From Neisseria animalis (GTDB lineage Bacteria; Pseudomonadota; Gammaproteobacteria; Burkholderiales; Neisseriaceae): a stretch of 64,000 nt of DNA. The stretch lies in contig NZ_LR134287.1 in assembly GCF_900636515.1 (NCBI RefSeq), forward strand, positions 310,001 through 374,000, in the 5' to 3' direction. The notes under the pieces were generated by a model. The model was not told the DNA's origin. It saw only the letters and a program-made list of their open reading frames with translations, and did no database searches. A program made the position numbers and the translations under genes. Below, piece after piece: positions 8,690-20,227 of this stretch (within the stretch, counting starts at the first letter, position 1; every line of letters starts with the position of its first letter).

Positions 8690-8752
8690 TTTCCTTAGTT
8701 TTGTCGGGCGGCCTGTTCCGGCTGCACCTGTGGGAGGTTTGCGAACCACGGC
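8690..8752 (-). promoter_or_regulatory. Candidate preQ1-I riboswitch in the queF leader
   Basis: Read on the minus strand, the leader contains CCGTGG, the loop TTCGCAAACCT, then CCCAC, which re-pairs with GTGG to make stem P1. Further on comes ACAAAACTAAGGA, the A-rich strand and pseudoknot partner of the preQ1-I class, whose AAGGA is the queF ribosome binding site. Between them is an extra stretch of roughly 25 bases that could form its own hairpin. The gene is a classic preQ1 target, which supports the call; the long insert makes it unusual. Confidence 0.6.
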
Positions 8753-8846
8753 GCGGATTGTAACACAATGCTTTTTGTCTGCACAAAATACGGCTGCCGT
8801 CTGCAAACGGTCAGCCGTATGGGTGTGTGGGGCAGGTGTCGGGGCT

Positions 8847-9950
8847 TCAGGCGTAATGCCCCGCACCCAGAATACAGGGCTTGTTTGCGCCGGTGGCATG
8901 GTGCGGATTGCCGGGAATGCGGTTGACCCAACAGGCGGCAAGCCAGCCGAAAGCGGCAGCTTCAACCTGCTGCGGATCGAGATTGAGTGCGGCCGTGCTG
9001 TGCAGGCGGACACCGTGCGGTGCGAAGTGTTGCGACAAGGTGTCCATCAATGCGCCGTTGCGGATGCCACCGCCGCAAACATAAATATTCCGTACATCGG
9101 GTGCAGCAGCGATAACGGCATCGAAAATGGTTCGGGCGGTGTAATGCAGCAAGGTCTGCAACACGTCTTCCGGTGCTTCGCCGCCTTGCAGACGGCCTCT
9201 GAGCCATTCCAGCGAAAACAGCTCGCGTCCGGTACTTTTCGGATAAGGTTGGGAAAAATAAGGGTGATCGAGCAGGGCAGCCAGCAAATCGGGCAGCAGC
9301 CTGCCTTGCGAGGCTTTTTCGCCGTTTTGGTCGTAAGGAAGCTGCCAGATGTGCTGCATCCATGCGTCCATCAGCATATTGCCCGGGCCGGTGTCGAAGC
9401 CGAAAGCGGCATCTTGCGGCGGCAGCACGCTGATGTTGGCAATGCCGCCGATGTTCAAGACAACGCGCGTTTCGCCGGACTGTCGGAACAGGGCCTGATG
9501 AAAGGCAGGAACCAGCGGCGCACCTTGTCCGCCCGCCGCCAAATCACGGCTGCGGAAGTCGCCGACGGTGAAAATACCGGTCAGCTCTGCCAAGAGCGGC
9601 AAATCCGCCAGTTGCACGCTGTAAGCATATTCGGGTGCGTGGCGTACTGTTTGGCCGTGGCAGCCGATGGCGGTGATGTCGGACGGTTGCAGATTGTGCT
9701 GCGCCAGCAGTGTTTGCACGACATCTGCATACAGACGGCTTAAGGTTTGCGACAGCATGATGCTGCGGTGCAGCTCATTGTAGCCGGTGTCTTGAAGTGC
9801 CAGCAAATCCTGCCTCAGGCCGTCTGCAAACGGTACGAAAGCATGGCCTGCCGCGCCCAGCCACCTGCCGCCGTCCATCTGAATCAGTACGGCGTCTGCA
9901 CCATCCATGCTGGTGCCGGACATCAGACCGATATAGTATTGGGAAGCCAT
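8847..9950 (-). CDS. anmK: Anhydro-N-acetylmuramic acid kinase
   Basis: AnmK phosphorylates and opens 1,6-anhydro-MurNAc to MurNAc-6-phosphate, in peptidoglycan recycling. The 367-residue product begins YYIGLMSGTSMDGADAVL, the ATP-binding signature of the family. It also shows GCHGQTVRHAPEYAYSVQL (about 90), FTVGDFRSRDLAAGGQGAP (about 135) and FDTGPGNMLMDAW (about 177). It ends with the HHATGANKPCILGAGHYA segment. The length is normal, and it stands alone between queF and the start of ileS. Confidence 0.95.
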   Translation of the reverse strand: MASQYYIGLMSGTSMDGADAVLIQMDGGRWLGAAGHAFVPFADGLRQDLLALQDTGYNELHRSIMLSQTLSRLYADVVQTLLAQHNLQPSDITAIGCHGQTVRHAPEYAYSVQLADLPLLAELTGIFTVGDFRSRDLAAGGQGAPLVPAFHQALFRQSGETRVVLNIGGIANISVLPPQDAAFGFDTGPGNMLMDAWMQHIWQLPYDQNGEKASQGRLLPDLLAALLDHPYFSQPYPKSTGRELFSLEWLRGRLQGGEAPEDVLQTLLHYTARTIFDAVIAAAPDVRNIYVCGGGIRNGALMDTLSQHFAPHGVRLHSTAALNLDPQQVEAAAFGWLAACWVNRIPGNPHHATGANKPCILGAGHYA

Positions 9951-10280
9951 TTGCGCCCTGCGAGTGGAAAAATTTCATTGTATCGTCAAAGCAACAAGTT
10001 TTCCATACGGATACGGCGGTACGGTTCGGGTTTCGTTTTGCAGACGGCCTGATGTGCAGGCAGTATGCGGCGGCCTGCGGGATTGTGTGAAACCCCTTAT
10101 AAAAACAATACAATTCGGCTACAATAAGTCCTTTGAATAAATATTTTGCAGACGGCCTGAATTTCCAAACAGGCATGACGCTTTGGGCAGATTGGGTTGC
10201 ACCCGTTCCCGCCGCCGTTGCGCTGCCGGCTGCTCAAAGGCCGTCTGCAAACCATTTTGACACCGACCGAGATACACGAC

Positions 10281-13073
10281 ATGACCGATTACAGCAAAAC
10301 CGTCAACCTGCTCGAAAGTCCGTTTCCCATGCGCGGCAATCTGGCCAAGCGCGAACCCGAATGGCTGAAAAGCTGGTACGAGCTCAAACGCTATCAAAAG
10401 CTGCGCCAAAAAGCAGCAGGCCGCCCGAAATTCATCTTGCACGACGGCCCGCCGTATGCCAACGGCGACATCCACATCGGCCATGCGGTCAACAAAATCC
10501 TGAAAGACATCATCATCCGCAGCAAAACCCAAGCCGGTTTCGACGCGCCGTACGTCCCCGGTTGGGACTGCCACGGCCTGCCGATTGAAGTGATGGTGGA
10601 AAAGCTGCACGGCAAAGACATGCCCAAAGCCCGTTTCCGAGAATTGTGCCGCGAATACGCCGCCGAACAAATCGCCCGCCAGAAAAAAGACTTCATCCGC
10701 TTGGGCGTATTGGGCGATTGGGACAATCCCTATCTGACCATGGATTTCAAAACCGAAGCCGACACCGTGCGCACCTTGGGCGAAATCTACCAATCGGGCT
10801 ATCTCTACTGCGGCGCGAAACCCGTCCAATTCTGTCTCGACTGCGGTTCTTCCTTGGCCGAAGCCGAAGTGGAATACAAAGACAAAATCTCTCCCGCCAT
10901 CGACGCGGCCTACCCCTTTAAAGACAACGCCGCACTCGCCGAAGCCTTCGGTTTGAGCAACATCGACGGCGAAGCCTGCGCCGTCATCTGGACGACCACG
11001 CCGTGGACGCTGCCCGCCAGCCAAGCCGTTTCCGCCGGAGCGGAAATTGTTTACCAGCTGATAGATACGCCGAAAGGCAAATTGGTATTGGCGAAAGATT
11101 TGGCCGAAGATGCGATGAAACGCTACGGCTTCGATGCAGACGGCCTCACCGTCTTGGCCGAAACCACCGGCGCGGCATTGGAAAACCTGCACCTCAGCCA
11201 TCCGTTTATCGAGCGCGACATCCTGATGCTCAACGGCGACCATGTTACCACCGATGCCGGTACCGGCTTGGTGCACACCGCGCCCGCACACGGTTTGGAA
11301 GACTACTTCGTTTCCAACAAATACGGCATCGAACTTTACAACCCCGTCAATGCCGAAGGCCGCTACATCAGCGAAGTGCCCCGCGTGGCCGGCATGACCG
11401 TATGGGAAGCCAATCCGGTCATCATCGAGTGGCTGCAGGAAAACAACCGCCTGCTCGCCAATGCTAAGCTGGAACACAGCTACGCCCACTGCTGGCGGCA
11501 CAAAACCCCGCTGATTTACCGCGCTACCGGCCAATGGTTTATCGGCATGGACAAAGCGGGTGCCGACGGCAGAACCCTGCGCGACAAAGCCCTGAAAGCG
11601 GTGGACGATACCGAGTTTTTCCCGTCTTGGGGACGTGCCCGCCTGCAGGCCATGATTGAAGGCCGCCCCGACTGGGTGGTTTCCCGCCAGCGTTATTGGG
11701 GTACGCCGATGACCTTCTTCGTCCACAAAGAAACAGGCGAGTTGCACCCAAACTCCGCCGAACTTTTGGAACAAGTGGCGCAACGCATCGAAGAAAAAGG
11801 CATCGAAGCTTGGTTTGCCCTCGATAAAAGCGAACTCCTGAGCGCGGAAGACTGCGAACAATACGACAAGCTCACCGACACCATGGACGTATGGTTCGAC
11901 TCCGGCTCCACCCACTATTCCGTTTTGAAACAGCGCGACGGATTGGCATGGCCTGCCGATTTATACCTCGAAGGCAGCGACCAGCACCGCGGCTGGTTCC
12001 AATCCTCCATGCTCACCGGCTGCGCCTCCTCAATGGCGCGCGCACCGTACAAACAACTGCTGACACACGGCTTCGTAGTCGACCAAAACGGCCGCAAAAT
12101 GTCGAAATCCATCGGCAACGTCGTCGCCCCGCAAGAGGTGTACAACGAATTCGGCGCGGATATTTTGCGCCTGTGGGCGGCCTCGACCGACTATTCGGGC
12201 GAACTGGCGATTTCCAAAGAAATCCTCAAGCGCGTAACCGAAAGCTACCGCCGCATCCGCAACACCTTGAGCTTCCTGTTTGCCAACCTCAGCGACTTCA
12301 ACCCCTTCGAACACGCCGTACCGCAGGACCAAATGGTCGAAATCGACCGCTACGCCCTGATTCTGGCGCGCCGGCTGCAAGAGCGTGTGGCAGGCGACTA
12401 CTACCCGCGCTACACCTTCCATTTCGCCGTGAAAGACATCGTATCTTTCTGCTCGGAGGACTTGGGCGCATTCTATCTCGACATCCTGAAAGACCGCCTC
12501 TACACCACCAAAGCCGACAGCCACGCCCGCCGCAGCGCGCAAACCGCGCTCTACCACATCACGCGCAGTCTGGTTCTGCTGATTGCACCAGTTTTGTGTT
12601 TCACCGGCGAAGAAGCGTGGGACATCATCGGCGGCGGCGAAGAAGACAGCGTCTTGTTCCACACTTGGCACGAGTTCCCGCCCGTCAACGAAAAAGCAGA
12701 AGCCGAAATCGTGAAAAAATGGACAGCCGTCCGCGAAGTGCGCGAAGCCGTTACCGCCGCCATCGAACCTTTGCGTACCGACAAAACCGTCGGCTCGTCA
12801 CTACAGGCCGAAATCGAAATCAGCGCACCGGAAGAAAGCTACCGCGCCTTGCAGGCATTGGGCAGCGAACTGCGCTTTGCCCTGCTGGTTTCCAAAGCCG
12901 CCGTTACCAAAGGCGATGAGCTGAATGTCAGCGCACACGCCAGCCAAGGCGGAAAATGCGAACGCTGCTGGCACTACACCGACGACATCGGCTCCGTTTC
13001 CGGCCATGAAACCATCTGCGGCCGCTGCGCGGACAATATCGACGGCAAAGGCGAAGAGCGTCATTACGCTTGA
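10281..13073 (+). CDS. ileS: Isoleucyl-tRNA synthetase
   Basis: A class I synthetase of 930 residues. HIGH is at about residue 65 ([14 protein letters not shown]), the editing CP1 domain carries [13 protein letters not shown], the KMSKS loop is at about 606 ([11 protein letters not shown]), and the C-terminal zinc cluster is [12 protein letters not shown]...CGRCADNI at about 893-915. The ATG at 10281 ([11 protein letters not shown]) matches the family start; the open frame from 10197 is leader with a DUS. A long antisense open frame covers the first part of the gene and is a codon-bias shadow. Confidence 0.97.
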   Translation: MTDYSKTVNLLESPFPMRGNLAKREPEWLKSWYELKRYQKLRQKAAGRPKFILHDGPPYANGDIHIGHAVNKILKDIIIRSKTQAGFDAPYVPGWDCHGLPIEVMVEKLHGKDMPKARFRELCREYAAEQIARQKKDFIRLGVLGDWDNPYLTMDFKTEADTVRTLGEIYQSGYLYCGAKPVQFCLDCGSSLAEAEVEYKDKISPAIDAAYPFKDNAALAEAFGLSNIDGEACAVIWTTTPWTLPASQAVSAGAEIVYQLIDTPKGKLVLAKDLAEDAMKRYGFDADGLTVLAETTGAALENLHLSHPFIERDILMLNGDHVTTDAGTGLVHTAPAHGLEDYFVSNKYGIELYNPVNAEGRYISEVPRVAGMTVWEANPVIIEWLQENNRLLANAKLEHSYAHCWRHKTPLIYRATGQWFIGMDKAGADGRTLRDKALKAVDDTEFFPSWGRARLQAMIEGRPDWVVSRQRYWGTPMTFFVHKETGELHPNSAELLEQVAQRIEEKGIEAWFALDKSELLSAEDCEQYDKLTDTMDVWFDSGSTHYSVLKQRDGLAWPADLYLEGSDQHRGWFQSSMLTGCASSMARAPYKQLLTHGFVVDQNGRKMSKSIGNVVAPQEVYNEFGADILRLWAASTDYSGELAISKEILKRVTESYRRIRNTLSFLFANLSDFNPFEHAVPQDQMVEIDRYALILARRLQERVAGDYYPRYTFHFAVKDIVSFCSEDLGAFYLDILKDRLYTTKADSHARRSAQTALYHITRSLVLLIAPVLCFTGEEAWDIIGGGEEDSVLFHTWHEFPPVNEKAEAEIVKKWTAVREVREAVTAAIEPLRTDKTVGSSLQAEIEISAPEESYRALQALGSELRFALLVSKAAVTKGDELNVSAHASQGGKCERCWHYTDDIGSVSGHETICGRCADNIDGKGEERHYA

Positions 13074-13100
13074 TTGCCTGACAAGTAATTGCCGGCACAA

Positions 13101-13142
13101 TAAAGGCCGTCTGAAAAACTTGCTGTTTTCAGACGGCTTTTT
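13101..13142 (+). terminator. Terminator after ileS built from classical DUS
   Basis: AAAGGCCGTCTGAAAA and TTTTCAGACGGCTTTTT pair across a short loop. This copy uses the classical GCCGTCTGAA rather than the local majority form. Confidence 0.8.
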
Positions 13143-13206
13143 CTATTCAAACGGGTTGTTTTACGGCATAATAGTTCTTAACAAATTTTAATAAAGGCCG
13201 TCTGAA

Positions 13207-14448
13207 ATGTCTGATAAAACTCCGTCGCTGTTCGGCGGCGCCATGATTATTGCCGGTACGGTTATCGGCGCGGGTATGTTTGCCAATCCTACCGCCACTT
13301 CGGGGGTGTGGTTTGCCGGTTCGGTTGCGGTATTGCTTTATACTTGGTTTTCCATGCTCTCCAGCGGCCTGATGATTTTGGAAGTGAACACCCATTACCC
13401 CCACGGGGCGAGTTTCGACACCATGGTGAAAGACCTGCTCGGGCGCGGCTGGAATGTGGTGAACGGCTTGGCCGTCGCCTTCACCCTTTACCTGCTCACC
13501 TATGCCTATATTTTTGTCGGCGGCGATTTGACCGCGCAAGGTTTGGGCAGCCTGACGGGCAGCGAAGTGGGGCTGCCGGCGGGACAATTGGTATTTTTCG
13601 GCGTATTGGCAGCCTGCGTGTGGATTTCGACACGCTTGGTCGACCGTTTTACCAGTATTTTAATCGGCGGCATGGTGCTGGCGTTTGTCTGGGCGACCGG
13701 CGGGCTGGTTGCCGGCGTGAAACTTCCGGTGCTGTTGGACAGCAATGCCGCCGCCGGTACGGAGTATTGGATTTATGTTGCTGCCGCGCTGCCGGTTTGT
13801 CTGGCTTCATTCGGTTTCCACGGCAATGTATCCAGCCTGCTGAAATATTTCGGCGGCAATGCCCCGAAAGTCTCAACGGCCTTGAAAACCGGTACGCTGA
13901 TTGCATTGGTGATTTATGTTTTGTGGCAGCTGGCGATTCAGGGCAACCTGCCGCGCAATGAGTTTGCGCCGGTCATTGCTGCGGGCGGACAGGTGTCGGT
14001 ATTGATTGAAACGCTGTCGGCTTTTGTGCCGACGGGCAGCATGGGGGAAATATTGGCGGTTTTCGGCTATATGGCGATTGCTTCTTCTTTTTTGGGGGTA
14101 ACGCTGGGCTTGTTCGACTATATTGCCGATTTGTTCAAATGGGACGATTCTGCCGCCGGACGCACTAAAACAGCTGCGGTGACTTTCCTGCCGCCGCTGG
14201 TGTGCTGCCTGCTGTTTCCGACCGGATTCGTAACGGCCATCGGCTATGTCGGCTTGGCGGCTTCGGTGTGGGCTGCCATTATCCCTGCCATGCTGCTTTA
14301 CCGTGCGCGCCGGAAATTCGGTGCGGGAAAAGGCTACCGTATCAGCGGCGGTGCATTCCTCATGGTATGGGTATTTGTGTTCGGACTGGCCAACATCGCC
14401 GCACAGGTTTTGAGCCAGCTCGAATGGGTGCCGGTATTTAAAGGTTAG
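13207..14448 (+). CDS. Aromatic amino acid permease (HAAAP family, Mtr/TyrP/TnaB-like)
   Basis: A 413-residue inner-membrane transporter of the hydroxy/aromatic amino acid permease family. The N-terminus MIIAGTVIGAGMFANP is the family signature (GGxxIxAGTxIGAGM form), and about eleven hydrophobic segments follow, including FGFHGNVSSLLKYFG and GYMAIASSFLGVTLGLFDY. It resembles tryptophan-specific Mtr most, but I cannot separate tryptophan from tyrosine specificity. A classical DUS (GGCCGTCTGAA) abuts the ATG, so its AAAGG probably serves as ribosome binding site. Confidence 0.88.
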   Translation: MSDKTPSLFGGAMIIAGTVIGAGMFANPTATSGVWFAGSVAVLLYTWFSMLSSGLMILEVNTHYPHGASFDTMVKDLLGRGWNVVNGLAVAFTLYLLTYAYIFVGGDLTAQGLGSLTGSEVGLPAGQLVFFGVLAACVWISTRLVDRFTSILIGGMVLAFVWATGGLVAGVKLPVLLDSNAAAGTEYWIYVAAALPVCLASFGFHGNVSSLLKYFGGNAPKVSTALKTGTLIALVIYVLWQLAIQGNLPRNEFAPVIAAGGQVSVLIETLSAFVPTGSMGEILAVFGYMAIASSFLGVTLGLFDYIADLFKWDDSAAGRTKTAAVTFLPPLVCCLLFPTGFVTAIGYVGLAASVWAAIIPAMLLYRARRKFGAGKGYRISGGAFLMVWVFVFGLANIAAQVLSQLEWVPVFKG

Positions 14449-14694
14449 CCCGCGTGTCGGGCAGGCAGATAAACAGACGGATTGGTTTGGTCTGTTTGGC
14501 GAAAGTTTGGTATTGGATAATACAGGATAAACAAGGCAGTCTGTGCGGCAATACTGTACCGTTCCTGTTTTGAAAGGCGGAAAATATCGCTGTTGCCGTT
14601 TTGGTTTGATGCGGCGTTTGCACTTTGCCGTATGATGAGTGCTGCCAACTGCCTGCGGTCTTATTCCGACTTAAATTGAAACAACTACTATAAA

Positions 14695-14801
14695 TATAGT
14701 CGAATAAAATAAGAATGAGACAAGGCAGCGAAGCCGCAGACAGTACACATAGTACGGCAAGGCAAAGCAACGCTGTATCATTCTTATTTTAAATGACTAT
14801 A
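14695..14801. repeat. Correia-type repeat (CREE), copy 2
   Basis: A 107-bp element, TATAGTCGAATAAAATAAG ... AAATGACTATA, in the opposite orientation to copy 1, in the gap between the permease and argG. Confidence 0.9.
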
Positions 14802-14810
14802 AATATAAAA

Positions 14811-14846
14811 AAGCCAAACGGTATGGGCTTGCCGTTTGGTTTTTTT
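14811..14846 (+). terminator. Hairpin terminator
   Basis: GCCAAACGG and CCGTTTGG pair and are followed by seven T residues, immediately after CREE copy 2. Confidence 0.65.
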
Positions 14847-14872
14847 GTGCGGAAACCATGTGTATGAAAAAA

Positions 14873-14927
14873 CATGCCGTCTGCAAATTGCTCCGTATAT
14901 TTACGGTGTTGTTTTGCAGACGGCATG
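14873..14927 (-). terminator. DUS-pair terminator downstream of argG
   Basis: CATGCCGTCTGCAAA and TTTGCAGACGGCATG are inverted around a 25-base spacer, 36 bp after the argG stop codon. Confidence 0.6.
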
Positions 14928-14962
14928 GTGTGGTCGAATTTTAAACCAAACTTGATATACGG

Positions 14963-16426
<1,464 letters not shown>

Positions 16427-16549
16427 TTATTATAATGAAACCGTTGACAATCCGCTAGGTTGGTAGGATAAAGAAGAGGTTCGGACAGTCGGAGCGGGTG
16501 GGTTTCCCGACCATACTTTGTTTTGCAGACGGCCTTAGAAAGAAAAAAC

Positions 16550-17353
16550 ATGAATACGGCATTCAATCTCATTATTATTGGTGATGAAATCCTGCACGGT
16601 ACGCGCACGGACAAACATTTTGCGTTTTTCAAATCGATGCTGGAGCAGCACGGCCTCAAGCTCAATCAGGTACAGTATCTGCCTGATGAACCCGATTTGC
16701 TGACCAAGCAACTGCACCGCAGTTTTGCAGACGGCCTGCCGACTTTTGTAACAGGCGGTATCGGCGCAACGCCGGACGATCACACGCGGCAGGCGGCGGC
16801 AGAGGCTTTGGGTGTGCCGCTGGTGCGCCATGCGGAAGCGGCTGAAATCATCGACGGCGTTACCTTGGGGCGCGGCGAGGGGTTGGATTCTGCCGAACAC
16901 CGCCGGCGGCTGATGATGGCGGATTTTCCCGAAGGGGCGGCGCTGATACCTAATCCGTTTAATAAGATTGCCGGTTTTTCGGTTCGGGAGCATTATTTCT
17001 TGCCCGGTTTTCCGGTGATGGCGCACCCGATGGCGCAATGGGTGTTGGATACTTATTATGCCGACCGCTTCCATCAAACCGCGCGCGGCAGCCGCCATGT
17101 ATATGTGTTCCGCCAGCCCGAATCGCGGATTGCGCCGCTGATGCAGTGGGTGGAGGAGCATTATCCCGAAATCCGCTCGTTCAGTCTGCCGAGCGTGGGT
17201 TGGACGAATGCAGACGGCCAAACCGTTGCGCCGCATATTGAGTTTGGTATCAAAGCCGAGGGTGCGGCGGTGGCGCAGTTGGACGGGGCATGGGAAGCCT
17301 TACTGGAAAAGCTGCATGACTTGGGTGCGGAATGGAAAGACAGGGCGGAATAA
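16550..17353 (+). CDS. Molybdopterin-binding/CinA-like domain protein
   Basis: A 267-residue protein with a MoCF-type (CinA N-terminal-like) domain. LIIIGDEILHG is at 7-17 and TGGIGATPDDHT is at 68-79, the nucleotide-pterin-binding motif. The C-terminal part (about 140-267) is not a CinA amidohydrolase domain, so this is the short stand-alone form. Such proteins are linked to cofactor or NAD-derivative hydrolysis in some bacteria, but the function here is open. The ATG at 16550 gives the family-like start. It precedes kdsC on the same strand by about 190 bp. Confidence 0.8.
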   Translation: MNTAFNLIIIGDEILHGTRTDKHFAFFKSMLEQHGLKLNQVQYLPDEPDLLTKQLHRSFADGLPTFVTGGIGATPDDHTRQAAAEALGVPLVRHAEAAEIIDGVTLGRGEGLDSAEHRRRLMMADFPEGAALIPNPFNKIAGFSVREHYFLPGFPVMAHPMAQWVLDTYYADRFHQTARGSRHVYVFRQPESRIAPLMQWVEEHYPEIRSFSLPSVGWTNADGQTVAPHIEFGIKAEGAAVAQLDGAWEALLEKLHDLGAEWKDRAE

Positions 17354-17542
17354 GGCCGCTGTTTGCCGCCGTCTTTCCCGATGTGCCGACTATTTTTACA
17401 TTTTCAGACGGCTGTTGCGTACGAACATGATAAAATGCCGTCTGCAAAAGTCTGCCGTCCGTATCTGCCGAACAGTATTTTGCAGACGGCCTTGATGTGT
17501 GATTCGTGGCCGCGGCAGGCTGAAATTGATTCAGGATATGTT

Positions 17543-18079
17543 ATGCAAACCCTTACGCCGGAATTGCGCGCGCGCGCCGAAAAAATCAAACTGCTGGTTC
17601 TCGATGTGGACGGGGTGCTGACCGACGGCCGTATCTATATCCGCGACAACGGCGAAGAAGTCAAATCCTTTCACACGCTGGACGGGCACGGCTTGAAAAT
17701 GTTGCAGGCAAGCGGTGTACAGACGGCCATCATTACCGGCAGGGACGCGCCGTCTGTTGGGCTGCGTGTGCAGCAGCTCGGCATCAATTATTATTTCAAA
17801 GGCATACACAACAAACGCGCCGCCTATGCCGAATTGCGCGCGCAAGCGGGTGTGGCGGAACACGAATGTGCCTTTGTCGGCGATGATGTAGTGGATTTGC
17901 CGGTAATGGTGCGCTGCGGACTGCCTGTTGCCGTACCCGAAGCACATTGGTTTACATTGCAGCACGCGGCTTATGTAACCAACCGTCCGGCAGGCAAGGG
18001 CGCGGTGCGCGAAGTGTGCGATCTGATTATGCAGGCACAAGGAACGCTTGAGCTTGCTTTGCAAGAGTATGTGAAATGA
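17543..18079 (+). CDS. kdsC: 3-deoxy-D-manno-octulosonate 8-phosphate phosphatase
   Basis: KdsC dephosphorylates Kdo-8-phosphate, giving Kdo for the LOS inner core. The 178-residue HAD protein has the nucleophile motif LDVDGVLTDG (Asp 21 and 23), ITGRDAPSV (about 73) and FVGDDVVDLPVM (about 112). The ATG at 17543 matches the usual size; the open frame from 17363 is leader with DUS. Its TGA overlaps the lptC ATG (ATGA), so kdsC-lptC are translationally coupled, the standard proteobacterial arrangement. Confidence 0.96.
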   Translation: MQTLTPELRARAEKIKLLVLDVDGVLTDGRIYIRDNGEEVKSFHTLDGHGLKMLQASGVQTAIITGRDAPSVGLRVQQLGINYYFKGIHNKRAAYAELRAQAGVAEHECAFVGDDVVDLPVMVRCGLPVAVPEAHWFTLQHAAYVTNRPAGKGAVREVCDLIMQAQGTLELALQEYVK

Positions 18080-18657
18080 AAATACGTTGGCGGTACGGCA
18101 TAGCGTTTCCACTGGTGCTGGCGGTGGCCTTGGGCGGTTTGTCCGCATGGCTGGGGCGCATCAGTGAAATCCAAACCGAAGAAGTCAAACTCAATCCCGA
18201 TGAGCCGCAATATGCCATGCAGGTTATTGACGGCAGGCATTTTGACGAACAAGGCCGTCTGAAAGAGCACCTGACTGCCGAAACCGCATGGCAGCTTCCC
18301 GAAAGCAAAGAAGTACATTTCGGTATGCCCAAGCTGCTGGTCTATGCAGACGGCAAGCTGCTGTATCAGGTAGACAGCCGTTTGGCGGCATACCATACCG
18401 ACAGCAAACAGGTATGGTTCGAGCAGGATGTGGTGATGAATAAAACCGCCGAAGCCGACCGCCCCGCAGGAGTGGTGAAAACCGACAAGCTGCACGTCGA
18501 TACCGAAACCCGCTTTGCCAGCACCAAATCGCCCGTTGAGTTTGAATACGGCCGGTCGCACGGTTCGTCCGTGGGCATGACTTACGATTACGAAAAAGGT
18601 CTGCTGACCTTACCTTCACGAGTGAAAGCAACGATTTATGATGTCAAAAATCTATAA
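18076..18657 (+). CDS. lptC: LPS export protein LptC
   Basis: LptC is the bitopic inner-membrane component that passes LPS from LptBFG to LptA. The 193-residue product has one N-terminal membrane helix (GIAFPLVLAVALGGLSAWL, about residues 8-26), then a periplasmic beta-jellyroll domain with the family pattern (LKEHLTAETAWQLPESKEVHF, TDKLHVDTETRFAST). It overlaps kdsC by 4 bp and lptA by about 20 bp, which marks a tightly coupled operon. Confidence 0.93.
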   Translation: MKIRWRYGIAFPLVLAVALGGLSAWLGRISEIQTEEVKLNPDEPQYAMQVIDGRHFDEQGRLKEHLTAETAWQLPESKEVHFGMPKLLVYADGKLLYQVDSRLAAYHTDSKQVWFEQDVVMNKTAEADRPAGVVKTDKLHVDTETRFASTKSPVEFEYGRSHGSSVGMTYDYEKGLLTLPSRVKATIYDVKNL

Positions 18658-19168
18658 AGCCGCCGCATTGGTTTTGATTTCCGCCGCCGCGCCCGCGTTT
18701 GCCCTGCAAAGCGACAGCCGGCAGCCGATTCAGATTGAAGCCGACCAAGGTATGCTGGACCAAGCCAACCAAACCACTACTTTCAGCGGCAACGTCATCA
18801 TCAGACAGGGAACCATCAACATCAATGCCGACAGCGTAACCGTTGCCCGCGACGGAAAGGGCAACCAAATCATGCAGGCAAAAGGTTCGCCTGTGCGGTT
18901 CAGTCAGACATTGGACGATAACAAAGGTGTCGTCAAAGGACGCGGCAGCCGTGTGGACTACACCTCTGCTAACGGCGTGGTCGTGCTGACCGGCAGTGCG
19001 CGGGTCGAGCGCGGCGGTGATGTTGCCGAAGGTTCGGTAATTACTTACAACACCCACAGCGAAGTCTATACCATTGCCGGTCCGTCTAAAACGGGCGGTA
19101 CGAAATCCGCCGCCAAATCCGGCCGCGTGAGTGTGGTGATTCAGCCAAGCAGCGTCGGCAAGCAATAG
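18638..19168 (+). CDS. lptA: LPS transport periplasmic protein LptA
   Basis: LptA is the periplasmic bridge that carries LPS to the outer membrane. The 176-residue precursor has a signal peptide ([17 protein letters not shown], cleaved near residue 22) and the OstA/LptA beta fold: [51 protein letters not shown]. Two adjacent ATGs (18638 and 18641) are possible starts. The gene begins inside lptC and is followed 55 bp later by lptB. Confidence 0.93.
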   Translation: MMSKIYKAAALVLISAAAPAFALQSDSRQPIQIEADQGMLDQANQTTTFSGNVIIRQGTININADSVTVARDGKGNQIMQAKGSPVRFSQTLDDNKGVVKGRGSRVDYTSANGVVVLTGSARVERGGDVAEGSVITYNTHSEVYTIAGPSKTGGTKSAAKSGRVSVVIQPSSVGKQ

Positions 19169-19223
19169 GCTGTCTGTAAAACGGCAACGCGCCCTTCCAA
19201 ACGAAATACGGAAAAGCCTCATC

Positions 19224-19958
19224 ATGACTGTTCAAACCAGCCGCCTTGTCGCGCAAAATCTGCAAAAAAGTTTCAAAAAACGCCAAGTCGTCAAAAACTT
19301 CTCGCTTGAAATCGAGAGTGGGGAAGTCATCGGCTTGCTCGGGCCGAACGGCGCAGGTAAAACCACCAGCTTTTACATGATTGTCGGGTTGATTGCTGCC
19401 GATGCGGGCAGTGTAACCTTGGACGGCAAGGAGTTGCGCCATCTGCCGATACACGAGCGCGCCCGTTTGGGGGTCGGTTATCTGCCGCAGGAAGCATCGA
19501 TTTTCCGCAAGATGACGGTGGAGCAGAATATCCGTGCCATTCTGGAAATCTGCACGGAAGATAAAAGCAAAATCGGCGAAGAATTGGAAAAACTGCTTGC
19601 CGATCTCAATATTGAGCGTTTGCGCCATAATCCCGCTCCCTCGCTTTCGGGCGGCGAACGGCGGCGGGTTGAAATCGCCCGTGTGTTGGCGATGAAGCCG
19701 CGTTTTATCTTGCTGGACGAGCCGTTTGCCGGTGTCGATCCGATTGCGGTGATTGATATTCAGAAAATCATCGAATTTCTCAAATCGCGCGGTATCGGCG
19801 TGCTGATTACCGACCACAACGTGCGCGAAACCTTGAGCATTTGCGACCGTGCCTACATCATCAGCGACGGTACGGTACTGGCTTCGGGCAAGCCGCAGGA
19901 CTTGGTGGAAAACGAACAAGTGCGCTCTGTTTATTTGGGCGAGAACTTCAAATACTGA
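19224..19958 (+). CDS. lptB: LPS export ABC transporter ATPase LptB
   Basis: LptB is the cytoplasmic ATPase that powers LPS extraction with LptFG. The 244-residue product has Walker [10 protein letters not shown] at residues 40-48, the Q-loop [12 protein letters not shown], the signature [13 protein letters not shown], Walker [15 protein letters not shown] and the switch histidine in [11 protein letters not shown]. It closes the kdsC-lptC-lptA-lptB run. rpoN follows after about 270 bp, the order conserved in many proteobacteria. Confidence 0.97.
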   Translation: MTVQTSRLVAQNLQKSFKKRQVVKNFSLEIESGEVIGLLGPNGAGKTTSFYMIVGLIAADAGSVTLDGKELRHLPIHERARLGVGYLPQEASIFRKMTVEQNIRAILEICTEDKSKIGEELEKLLADLNIERLRHNPAPSLSGGERRRVEIARVLAMKPRFILLDEPFAGVDPIAVIDIQKIIEFLKSRGIGVLITDHNVRETLSICDRAYIISDGTVLASGKPQDLVENEQVRSVYLGENFKY

Positions 19959-20129
19959 TTACAACAGTTTGCTCCGGCTGCGTTGCCGAAAAAAGCAGAA
20001 ATATGCAGACGGCATAGTAAGAGCGGTGTCGCACATTATCGCACCGGGGCAGTCGAAACCTTGCGGATTGCCGTAATGCCGTCTGCAAAACAGCCGTTTT
20101 CTCCAATCATTGTTTTATTGTCGGTTCAC

Positions 20130-20205
20130 GCAAAACAAGACAAGGCCGCAGGAAGTACGGTAAGGTGCGGTAACGCTGTATCGTTTGGTGTGCAACGACT
20201 GTATT
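20130..20205. repeat. Degenerate Correia-like remnant
   Basis: The stretch ACAAGACAAGGCCGCAGGAAG ... GTACGGTAAGG ... GGTAACGCTGTATC ... CGACTGTA follows the CREE core order with many mismatches and a shortened left end. It lies between lptB and rpoN. Confidence 0.4.
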
Positions 20206-20227
20206 TTTAAACTCCCATCATGTAGCC

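Noticed and set aside
10119-11915. A 598-codon open frame on the minus strand over ileS
   Set aside because: It is antisense to the well-supported ileS gene, shows no domain, and arises from the GC-rich codon pattern of the synthetase.
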